Shown: positions 6,702 to 13,726 of the stretch, piece by piece
Numbering within the stretch: the first letter of the stretch is position 1
How the letters are laid out: each line of letters starts with the position of its first letter
Assembly (NCBI GenBank): GCA_025927935.1
Contig: JAICKM010000019.1
Location: 1 to 23,741 of the forward strand
DNA: 23,741 nucleotides
Reading direction: 5' to 3'
Source: Chloroflexia bacterium
GTDB taxonomy: Bacteria > Chloroflexota > Chloroflexia > QHBQ01 > JADMIH01
Notes under the pieces: model-generated
The model's database searches: none
Told to the model about the DNA's origin: nothing
What the model saw: the letters and a program-made list of their open reading frames with translations, nothing else
Position numbers and translations under genes: made by a program

Positions 6702-8840
6702 TTAAGGCTGACTCTTATTCACCGGCACGACATACGCCTGGAACAGGATCTTGCTGAGTTGCGCCCGCGTGGCCGGGCGATCGGGCCGGAACTCACGGCA
6801 GGCGTTGGGATCGATTGGCGGGGTCGGCACGGTTGGCCCGCAGTCGTAGCCGCCGACCAGTTGGTGGCTGTAAGCTGTTTCGATGTAGCTGTAGGCCCAG
6901 TAGTCAGGGCCTACGTCCGTGAAAGTGGGCGTGGCCGGAGTCAGAATCTGGTAGCCGCGCACCAGCACCAGGATCTTGACCAACTGGGCGCGGGTGACCA
7001 CGTTCCAGGGGCGGAAGGTGCCGTCATCGTAGCCGCTGATTGCTCCGTGCGCGCGGGCGACCTCGATGTAGGTATAGAACGGGTGGCTGGGCGGCACATC
7101 GCTGAAGTGCGGGGCACCGGGGGCGATGTCCAGCGCCCACCCGGCGGCCAGGACCACCATCTTGGCGATCTGGCCGCGTGTCGTCTCGGCGTTGGGCCGG
7201 AAGGTGTTATCCGCATAGCCGTTGACGATGCCCGCGCAGTAGGCCCAGCGGATATAGCCGTTGGACCAGTCCTCGGCGGGCACATCGCTGAAGGTGATGG
7301 AACAGGGCGTGCCGGTCGCCGCCGGGGGCACGGTGGCCGTGGGCGGGACGGCGGTTGCCGTGGCGGTACGCGGCGGCACGGGGGTGCCGGTAGCCGTGGC
7401 GACCGGCGTGCTGGTGGCCGTGGCCGTGGGGACGCAGCCCAGCGTGAAGGTCAGCACCATGCCGTCGTCCACGCTGCCCGGCTCATTGAAGGCATAGAGG
7501 GTGTACCGGCTGCCGGTGTCCTTCTGCACGCCGATGGTCGCGCTACCGCCCGCCGGGCCGAAGGGGCGACGCGCACCTAGCGGCAGGGGGGTGGGCGTAG
7601 GTATCGGCAGAGCACCGTACACGACCTGGAACGTTGTCTGGTTCTCGAACAGGCGGACCTCGAAGTTGTAATGATTAAAGTCGGGATCGATGACCCGCCA
7701 TTCAATGTTGAAGACGCGGTTGGGCGCCGTGCCGGTGACGGACGTGAAGATGCCGCACTCCGGGCAATCGCCTCCGCCCCAGGTGTCCAGGTTGTCCCAG
7801 TAGGGGAGGATGGCGTAGTTGAGCTTGGCCGCCGGCAGATTCGTGTTATCCGGGCTGTTGTCGCTGCTGACGAATTCGAGCGTGCCGTTGGACCCGGCAG
7901 TCACCGCGGTGAACGCCTGGTCGTACAGGCTGTAGGCGAAGGGCAGAGTGACGGTTGTCGTCACATCGTCGCCGTGGTTGCCGATGTCGGTGGTGCCGGG
8001 GGCGATCTGCGCGCTGCCGGTGCTCACCTGATAGTCCAGGCAGGGGTCCAGCACCGGCACGAAATCGAAACCCAACACCAGGTTATCGTAGATGCTGCCC
8101 GGCTGGTTGTAGGCGTACTGCGTGACCCGGCCGTTGGCGCCCTGCTGCACGCCGATGGTGGCGTAGTCCCCGCCGGAGGCCGCGGGGCCGGGTTTGGCCT
8201 GCGCGGCTTTCGCGCCACGGTCCGGCGAATCGCCTGGCGGCGGCGGAGCCGAGATCGCGCCATATACCACTTCCAGGTGCGTGCGGCCCTCGAAGAGGCG
8301 GATCTCAAAGTTCAGCGGACCGCCTTCCAGATAATTGGCCCGCCACTCGATATTGAAGACACGGTTGGGCGCGGTGCCTGTAACCGAGGTAAACACGCCG
8401 CACGTCGGGCAGTTGCCGGTGTTGTCGGTGGTCAGGTCGCTCCAGTGCGGCAGGATGGCGTAATTGAAGGCCCCGGTGGGTAGCGGGCCGTTCACCCACT
8501 GGTTGTTGCTGCTCACGAACTGGAGGTTGCCGTTGCTGCTGACGGTGGCGGTGACGAATGTCCGGTCATAAAACGTGATCGGGAAGGGCAGGGTAATGCC
8601 CGTGACGGTATCGTCGCCGTGGTTGCCGATGTCGGTCGCACCCGGATCGAGGGTGCCGGTTGAGGTGACGACGGTATAGTCGCCAACATAGGTGTCGGGC
8701 GCCGCAGCCGCCAGCCGTGCGCCGGTCATGGCGCTGGCGGGATTCCGCGCCCAGACCTGGGATGCGCCGAGGGCGAATGCCGTCAAGACCAGACACGCGA
8801 CCAGGGCAAGCAGCCCAAGAGACCAAGAACGATGCCTCAT
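6702..8840 (-). CDS. Secreted S-layer-homology protein with two repeated beta-rich domains (712 aa)
   Basis: The protein starts with a signal peptide (MRHRSWS, then a hydrophobic core at about 8-24, likely cleaved near an Ala-rich site). Two homologous domains follow, at about 49-262 and 266-466. They share IGNHGDD, NYAILPxW, CPxCGxFTSVTGTAPNR and VFNIEWR, and each has a CPxCG pair. The domain resembles nidogen-like beta modules, but I cannot name it firmly. A Thr/Pro/Ala linker (about 470-512) leads to three SLH domains (about 516-568, 578-632, 638-705) with FSDVP or TDVGP openings and GYxDxTFRP- or EFRPDRPATR-type turns. SLH triplets tie proteins non-covalently to cell-wall polymer, so this is a surface protein with its repeats facing out. 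The third SLH domain carries an extra Pro-rich loop (about 668-680). The ATG has no close ribosome binding site; GAAAGGA lies about 16 nt upstream. Confidence 0.92.
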   Translation of the reverse strand: MRHRSWSLGLLALVACLVLTAFALGASQVWARNPASAMTGARLAAAAPDTYVGDYTVVTSTGTLDPGATDIGNHGDDTVTGITLPFPITFYDRTFVTATVSSNGNLQFVSSNNQWVNGPLPTGAFNYAILPHWSDLTTDNTGNCPTCGVFTSVTGTAPNRVFNIEWRANYLEGGPLNFEIRLFEGRTHLEVVYGAISAPPPPGDSPDRGAKAAQAKPGPAASGGDYATIGVQQGANGRVTQYAYNQPGSIYDNLVLGFDFVPVLDPCLDYQVSTGSAQIAPGTTDIGNHGDDVTTTVTLPFAYSLYDQAFTAVTAGSNGTLEFVSSDNSPDNTNLPAAKLNYAILPYWDNLDTWGGGDCPECGIFTSVTGTAPNRVFNIEWRVIDPDFNHYNFEVRLFENQTTFQVVYGALPIPTPTPLPLGARRPFGPAGGSATIGVQKDTGSRYTLYAFNEPGSVDDGMVLTFTLGCVPTATATSTPVATATGTPVPPRTATATAVPPTATVPPAATGTPCSITFSDVPAEDWSNGYIRWAYCAGIVNGYADNTFRPNAETTRGQIAKMVVLAAGWALDIAPGAPHFSDVPPSHPFYTYIEVARAHGAISGYDDGTFRPWNVVTRAQLVKILVLVRGYQILTPATPTFTDVGPDYWAYSYIETAYSHQLVGGYDCGPTVPTPPIDPNACREFRPDRPATRAQLSKILFQAYVVPVNKSQP
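7443..8696 (-). repeat. Tandem domain duplication inside the SLH gene
   Basis: Residues 49-262 (about 8696-8055) and 266-466 (about 8045-7443) are two copies of the same domain. The motif blocks IGNHGDD, SxNGxLxFVSSxN, NYAILPxW, CPxCGxFTSVTG and the VFNIEWR strand occur in the same order in both. The first copy carries an Ala/Pro-rich insert (about 198-224) that differs in the second copy (about 410-430). The borders are approximate and were read from the protein. Confidence 0.75.
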
Positions 8841-8884
8841 AGCAGGATGGACGTTCCTTTCCGAGGGCGCCCCGCGCCACTCAC

Positions 8885-8913
8885 TACATAAAGCTCACCA
8901 CCCGCTGTGACAA
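8885..8913 (-). promoter_or_regulatory. Possible sigma-70-like promoter for the SLH gene
   Basis: On the minus strand TTGTCA (8913-8908) and TATGTA (8890-8885) are 17 nt apart, about 45 nt before the SLH start. The -35 box matches 5 of 6 consensus bases but the -10 box only 3 of 6, so this is tentative. A 7-bp inverted repeat (GTGCCCT at 8921-8927, AGGGCAC at 8937-8943) lies just upstream of the -35 box and could be an operator. Confidence 0.35.
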
Positions 8914-9083
8914 GGCCAACGTGCCCTGTATTGGCGAGGGCACAGCAAAAGCCGGGCGGCGCCGGTGAGCGTGTAGGCCGCGTAGCTATACGATGAACAC
9001 GAGAGGGATAATGGCCTTATAGCATAGTAACCAGTATAGAGGATGCCTCAGGATTTGCCAGGGGTACAAGGGGCGGAAAGGCA

Positions 9084-9111
9084 GGGCACCGTGGTCCCTA
9101 GTCTGGTGCCC
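9084..9111 (-). terminator. Weak hairpin after the glycosyltransferase gene
   Basis: GGGCACC (9084-9090) pairs with GGTGCCC (9105-9111) across a 14-nt loop, 14 nt past the stop of the minus-strand membrane glycosyltransferase gene. On the minus strand only a CTTTCC follows, not a real T run, so termination would be inefficient. The rest of the 284-bp gap 8841-9124 shows no gene. Confidence 0.3.
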
Positions 9112-9124
9112 GATGGTCCCTGTG

Positions 9125-10786
9125 TCAGTCGATGCCATACACGGCGATGGGGCTGTCGCCTGCGATGCGGTTATCGGGGACGGGGAAGCGTTGCACCTCG
9201 CGCGCCCAGGGCAGCGGGTGATCGGGGGTGGGCCACCAGTGCGGGTAGAAGAGCAGGTATTGCGCGTCGCGCGCCCGCAATAGGGCATAGGTGGCGGCCC
9301 AGTCCTGGTAGTGGCCCAGTTGGGCGGGCGTGGTCAGGCCGACGATGTCGACTGTGGGATGGCCGCTGAACAGGCGCACCGCGCCGATCGGTTCAGCGGC
9401 AATGACCGCGCCCGGCGCGGCATGAGCCGCCAGCCAGAGCGCGGGCGCGACGTGCGCGTCCTCGATGTTCTGGATAAACAGCGCGTAGTCGCTTGCCGCC
9501 CAGACGCGCAAGGTGGCAATATGCGCCGCCAGCGCGAGCAGGGCCACAACGACGCCCCCGGCCAGCACGCGGTGGTCGTACCCCTTGGCGTGGAACGCCG
9601 GGAGCCGGGCCGCGAGCACGGCGATCCCGCCTGCGATCAAGGGCAAGGCCAGGGCATGGATCGGCAAGATATAGCGATCCTCTTGCCCAAACCAGCGCAA
9701 CGTGAGCAGCATGGCCGCGAAGTAGGCCAGGGCGCACAGCGCCGGTAGGCCCGCGGCGTCCGGGGCACGGGGTGCAGCGGCAGCAGCTCGGCGGCCCGCC
9801 CAGTACAGCACGCCCGTGCCGAGCGTCGCGGCCAGCAGCAACGTGAACGGCTGCCACGCTCCCGCCAGCACCCACTCTTGCAGCGCGGCGGTAAGCGTAT
9901 CCAGCCGCGCGCCGCCGACTTTCGCGTAAAAGCTGCTCGGCAGCGGATAGCCGGTGCCCCACAAGTAGAAAGCGCCCAGCGCGGCGAGTCCGGCCACCGC
10001 GGCGCCCCCATAGGCGGCCACGGTTTGCCAATGCCGGTGCCCGCGCCTGGCGCCCCAGGCCAGCCAGAGCGCCGCCGCGCCGCCGGCGACGGCCAGTTCG
10101 GGCCGCGCCCAGGGCAGCAGGGCGGCCACCAGCAGGCTCCAGCGCAACGGCTGGACGCGGGCCGCGCCGCACACCCGCAATTCGTGCAGCAGCGTGGCCG
10201 GCGCCAGGGCAATCAGCAGGAACGAGAGGGGCAGTTCCAGCCCGGAGTAGGCGCCCCAGACGGTGTTCTGGTCGGCCAGCAAGGCGGCCCCGGCGAGGAT
10301 GGCGGCGAGCCATGAGGCGCGCGGCGGCAGCGCTTGGGCGATCTCCCAGGCCAGCCACCCGCAGGCCAGTGCCGCGCCGGCCAGCAGCAGCGCACCCCAG
10401 CCATACGCGGCCAGATAGAGCCGCCCGGCCGCGAGCGCCGTTGCGGGCAGCGCGGCCTGGGCCGCGGCGGGTGCGAGGCCGGCGGGCGCATTGCCCAGCA
10501 AACCGGTCAACGGATGCGCGATCAGCAACAGCAGCATCCAACCCGCGCCGGTGACACCGCCGCTCCGCTCGCCGGGGTTATACTCGAACAGGCCGCTGCT
10601 TTCGGCCCCGCGGACATAGTTGGCGTAGATATAGGCGTCGTCGATGGGAAACGACCAGGACCCCGTCCGGCCCAGCCCGGCGCGGGCGCAGAGCAGGCCG
10701 TCCAGCAGGGCGATCAGCAGCGCCGTCGCGGCTAACGCTACGATGCGGCTTCGATGATCGGTTCCGGTGATGGGGCGGATGCTCAA
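9125..10786 (-). CDS. GT-C-type membrane glycosyltransferase-like protein (553 aa)
   Basis: About ten membrane spans follow a short N-terminus. The first outer loop reads SFPIDDAYIYANY with two adjacent acidic residues (Asp 49, Asp 50), then FEYNPGERSGGVTGAGW. This loop and the later GYPLPSSFYAK (279-289) and DRYILPIHALAL (370-381) are typical of GT-C glycosyltransferases that take sugars from polyprenyl-phosphate carriers and act outside the membrane. The C-terminal 110 residues form a soluble domain (AAEPIGAVRLFSG, VDIVGL) as in related mycobacterial and Chloroflexota proteins. The acceptor is unknown; a surface polysaccharide or glycoprotein is plausible. The start is TTG at 10786-10784, sharing TTGA with the stop of the upstream GGDEF/HD-GYP gene. 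The first span begins at about residue 15, so a start much further in is unlikely. Confidence 0.82.
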   Translation of the reverse strand: MSIRPITGTDHRSRIVALAATALLIALLDGLLCARAGLGRTGSWSFPIDDAYIYANYVRGAESSGLFEYNPGERSGGVTGAGWMLLLLIAHPLTGLLGNAPAGLAPAAAQAALPATALAAGRLYLAAYGWGALLLAGAALACGWLAWEIAQALPPRASWLAAILAGAALLADQNTVWGAYSGLELPLSFLLIALAPATLLHELRVCGAARVQPLRWSLLVAALLPWARPELAVAGGAAALWLAWGARRGHRHWQTVAAYGGAAVAGLAALGAFYLWGTGYPLPSSFYAKVGGARLDTLTAALQEWVLAGAWQPFTLLLAATLGTGVLYWAGRRAAAAAPRAPDAAGLPALCALAYFAAMLLTLRWFGQEDRYILPIHALALPLIAGGIAVLAARLPAFHAKGYDHRVLAGGVVVALLALAAHIATLRVWAASDYALFIQNIEDAHVAPALWLAAHAAPGAVIAAEPIGAVRLFSGHPTVDIVGLTTPAQLGHYQDWAATYALLRARDAQYLLFYPHWWPTPDHPLPWAREVQRFPVPDNRIAGDSPIAVYGID

Positions 10787-13380
10787 TGGGGGAGATCGAC
10801 GTGGACCGGGCGGGTGGCTTCGGAATCGCCGCGCACAATGGTGTGCAGGGCAGAGCCGGCAGGCACGCTCACCGGCTCAGGGTGCATTAGCAGGTTAAGC
10901 GGCGAGGCGACGCCCGCACTGCCGGCCTCGACGTCGCTTTTGCGCGTAGCGCGGGGGGCGGGCAGGACGCCGCGCAAGGCCAGCCCGGTCCCGCCGGCCT
11001 CGTAGAGTTGCACGGCAGTGGCGACCACGCGCGGATCATAGTGGCTGCCCGCCCACTGTTGCAACTCGGTCAGGGCGACGGTGATCTGCATGCCCCGCCG
11101 GTAGGGGCGATCCGTGATCATGGCGTCGATGGCGTCGGCCACGGCCACCACCCGCGCGCCCAGCGGGATGGCCTCGCCGCGGAGACCGAGCGGATAGCCG
11201 TTGCCGTCGTAGTGCTCATGATGGTGGCGCACGATGGGCACCACCTCGCGCAAGGTGTGGATCGGCGCGAGAATGCGGGCGCCGATATCCGGGTGGGCCG
11301 CGACAATGGCCTGTTCCTCGACGGTGAGCGCGCCGCGTTTGTGCAGGACGTGGTCCGGCACCCCGATCTTGCCGATATCATGCATGCGCGCCGCGGTGGT
11401 AACATATTCCACTTCGGTCAGGGGCATGCCCATCCGGCGGGCGATCTCGGTCGCGGTGGCGGCCACGCGCTCGCTATGGCCGCGCGTATAGTCGTCCTTC
11501 GCGTCGATGGCGGCGGCCAGGGCGCGCAGGGCCTCCGTCGTCAGTTGCTCGGCCAGGGTGGCGTGCCGGCTCTGCCGGCTCACTCCGGCGGCTTCCGCGA
11601 TCAAGTGCTGGACGGCATCGGCTGATCCGCTCTCGGCCAGACTGGCCTGGACCATCTGTTCCAGCGTGTGGCGCAGATGCAGGGTCTCGCGCGCTTCGAC
11701 ATCGGCCAGGCCCAGGCGGTTGCCGCCGGTTTGCCGCACCAGGTAGAGCGCGGCCTCCGCGGTGTCCAGCAGTTCGGCCCGCGAGCAGGCGTCCACGGGG
11801 AAGAGTGCCATGCCCGCCGACACGGTGACGCGCTGCATCGGATCCGGCTGCTCGGTGCTTACCGCGCGGACGCACTCGCGCACCACATCGATGGCCGCGT
11901 CGAGGCGACCCTTGGGTCCGCTCAGCAGCAGCGCGAATTCGTCGCCACCGATGCGGAAGCATTGGACGGTGGGCGCGCCGCGCTCCGCGTCCGCGGCCTC
12001 TGCCCGGCCATCCGCGGGCGGCGCACTGGCGGCCTGGCAGATGTGCTCCAGGCTCTGGCCCACATGGCGGAGCGCCTTGTCGGCGGTAGCCAGGCCCATG
12101 CGCTCGTTATAGCCGCGGAACCCATCGATGTCGAGCAGGGCCAGAGCGAGTACCTCTTCCCGCCGCGTGGCATCCGCGATGGCCTCGGCCAGCGCGGCCT
12201 GGAACGCGCCATGATGGGGGAGTCCCGTCACGGCGTCCGTGCGCGCCTGGCGGGCCAGCGATTCGCGGCTCTCGATATTGGTCAGGGCAATCGCCGCCGC
12301 GTTGGCTAGCGTCACCATCAGTTTCAGATCGTCCTCGGAGAAGGCGTGCAGACCGGCCTGGCCCAGCACAATGACGCCCTTCAACTGTTTGCCCCGCAGC
12401 ACAGGCACCGCCAGCAGGGAATTGGGCGTGTAAGGGGTGCCGGGGATGTGGCGGGCGCGCGGGTCGTGCATGGCATCATGGATTAAAAGAGGCTCACCGT
12501 GCACGGCCACCCAGCCGGTGATGCCCTCGCCGGGGCGCACCCGCAACGCTCCGGCTTGCAAAGGCCGGTCGTTTGCCAGTTGCCCGTAGAAGGCGACCAG
12601 CGGCAACCAGACGCCGTCCGGCCCTGACTCGACCACATGCACCCGGCAGTTCTTGAAGGGAATCACGCCGCGGGTTTCTTCGACGATCAACCGCGCGACA
12701 TCGGCGCTCGTCGGCACCGTATTCAACTTCTCCGTGATGCGCTGGATCGCTTCCAGGCGGCGCACCTGCTCGCGGATGCGTCCATTTGCTTGCTTGACCG
12801 TGCGCTGGTTGCGGGCTTGTTCGCGCACGATCAGCCCGACCACCGCAGTGACGAAGACAAAATAGAGCACGCGCACCAGGAAGTGGGAGGCCGGATCAAA
12901 CTCTCGCGGCAACACGACAATTTGCATCGTCAGCGCAATCGTGCCGGCGTAGGTGAGTAAGGTGCCGATGCAGGCCGCGACCGCGCCGCGCCAGCCGTAT
13001 TGCAGGCCCAGGTAAAAGATCGGCAGCGTGTAGAGCAAGTAAGACTCGCTGAGCACCCCCCCGCGCTGGCTGATCAATACCGAGATAAACACCAGGTCGG
13101 TGACGGCGGTCATCGGGGAGGCAACCGGAATCCCGGCCCGCCGCAGCAGGTAGCCGGTCGTATTGAAGACCAGAATTAGCCCGGCAAGTAGGGCGGGTAC
13201 GGCGGAGTCCGTGCCGGTTAGATAGGTAGAGAGGGCGATCAGCACCAGCAGCCAGCGCAGGTGCAAGCTCAGGGGGATGGCGAGCGCAGCGAGATGGGTC
13301 CCGTCCAGATCAGTCCAACTGTCACCTGGGTTCACGGGATCGGGGAGCGGGTGTAACGGCGGTAAATGCCTGGGCGTCAC
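10783..13380 (-). CDS. Membrane GAF-GGDEF-HD-GYP protein, c-di-GMP synthesis and breakdown (865 aa)
   Basis: Domains in order: five or six membrane spans (about 36-185), a short coiled linker, a GAF sensor domain (about 215-372), a GGDEF domain (about 378-560) and an HD-GYP domain (about 612-800). The GGDEF motif is intact (IGGDEF, 477-482), so it may make cyclic di-GMP. The HD-GYP part has HSERVA, HDIGKIG (His 667, Asp 668) and HHEHYDGNGYP (720-730), so it may hydrolyse it. No RxxD inhibitory site precedes GGDEF; an Ala-rich insert of about 20 residues is there instead. I chose the GTG at 13380-13378 because AAAGAGG lies 7 nt upstream. The ATG at 13512 would add 44 Arg/Gln-rich residues, has no ribosome binding site and overlaps a TTGACA box. 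The stop overlaps the glycosyltransferase start (TTGA). Which activity dominates cannot be told from sequence. Confidence 0.93.
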   Translation of the reverse strand: MTPRHLPPLHPLPDPVNPGDSWTDLDGTHLAALAIPLSLHLRWLLVLIALSTYLTGTDSAVPALLAGLILVFNTTGYLLRRAGIPVASPMTAVTDLVFISVLISQRGGVLSESYLLYTLPIFYLGLQYGWRGAVAACIGTLLTYAGTIALTMQIVVLPREFDPASHFLVRVLYFVFVTAVVGLIVREQARNQRTVKQANGRIREQVRRLEAIQRITEKLNTVPTSADVARLIVEETRGVIPFKNCRVHVVESGPDGVWLPLVAFYGQLANDRPLQAGALRVRPGEGITGWVAVHGEPLLIHDAMHDPRARHIPGTPYTPNSLLAVPVLRGKQLKGVIVLGQAGLHAFSEDDLKLMVTLANAAAIALTNIESRESLARQARTDAVTGLPHHGAFQAALAEAIADATRREEVLALALLDIDGFRGYNERMGLATADKALRHVGQSLEHICQAASAPPADGRAEAADAERGAPTVQCFRIGGDEFALLLSGPKGRLDAAIDVVRECVRAVSTEQPDPMQRVTVSAGMALFPVDACSRAELLDTAEAALYLVRQTGGNRLGLADVEARETLHLRHTLEQMVQASLAESGSADAVQHLIAEAAGVSRQSRHATLAEQLTTEALRALAAAIDAKDDYTRGHSERVAATATEIARRMGMPLTEVEYVTTAARMHDIGKIGVPDHVLHKRGALTVEEQAIVAAHPDIGARILAPIHTLREVVPIVRHHHEHYDGNGYPLGLRGEAIPLGARVVAVADAIDAMITDRPYRRGMQITVALTELQQWAGSHYDPRVVATAVQLYEAGGTGLALRGVLPAPRATRKSDVEAGSAGVASPLNLLMHPEPVSVPAGSALHTIVRGDSEATRPVHVDLPH

Positions 13381-13487
13381 AACAGTGCCTCTTTGTTTTG
13401 CCCTCCGGCGAGTCTGTGGGATGGGGCGGGCATACTGCTGTTGCCCTGCATGCCCCGTATGCCGTCTCACATCCCCTAACATAGTCA

Positions 13488-13517
13488 AGGGTAGCACATC
13501 GTTTATGAGCATGTCAA
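13488..13517 (-). promoter_or_regulatory. Possible promoter for the GGDEF/HD-GYP gene
   Basis: On the minus strand a perfect TTGACA (13517-13512) is followed after 18 nt by TACCCT (13493-13488), a poor -10 box with 3 of 6 matches. It lies in an AT-richer stretch about 110 nt before the GTG start. If real, it rules out the ATG at 13512, which overlaps the -35 box. Confidence 0.35.
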
Positions 13518-13672
13518 GAGATTAATGCCTGATATGGGGTCATGATTTCATTACAAAGCGACAAACAATGTGCAGGCGATTGGTATTAATCCCGTTCTTC
13601 ACGCCTGTCGCATGATTGGGCCGTCGCAGCGGCCGGCGGGCGGCTTACATGAGGCGGGCCGGCGCATGGCAA

Positions 13673-13714
13673 ACCAGCGCGCTCCTTTCCGCAACCGGAA
13701 AGGAGCGCGCTGGT
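13673..13714 (-). terminator. Intrinsic terminator of ispG
   Basis: A perfect 18-bp stem pairs 13674-13691 (ends CCTTTCCG) with 13696-13713 (starts CGGAAAGG) around a 4-nt loop, and a further A-T pair at 13673/13714 extends it. On the minus strand it starts 13 nt after the ispG stop and is followed by a short TTTG. The stem is long and GC-rich; the T tract is short. The rest of the 13513-13726 gap is AT-richer and holds no gene I can support. Confidence 0.8.
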
Positions 13715-13726
13715 GGCAAGGCTCGT

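Noticed and set aside
6678..8483. Plus-strand open frames of 300 and 270 codons
   Set aside because: Antisense to the SLH gene, which has a signal peptide, internal repeats and SLH domains. The plus frames have no recognisable domain.
8841..9124. Possible tRNA or small RNA in the 284-bp gap
   Set aside because: No cloverleaf or TTCGAATCC-like T arm was found; only short inverted repeats and a weak promoter are present.
11008..12309. Plus-strand open frames of about 205-213 codons
   Set aside because: Antisense to the GGDEF/HD-GYP gene, whose catalytic motifs are intact.
13381..13512. 44-codon N-terminal extension of the GGDEF/HD-GYP gene
   Set aside because: It has no ribosome binding site, is low-complexity basic sequence, and its ATG overlaps a TTGACA box. 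The GTG at 13380 has AAAGAGG 7 nt upstream.
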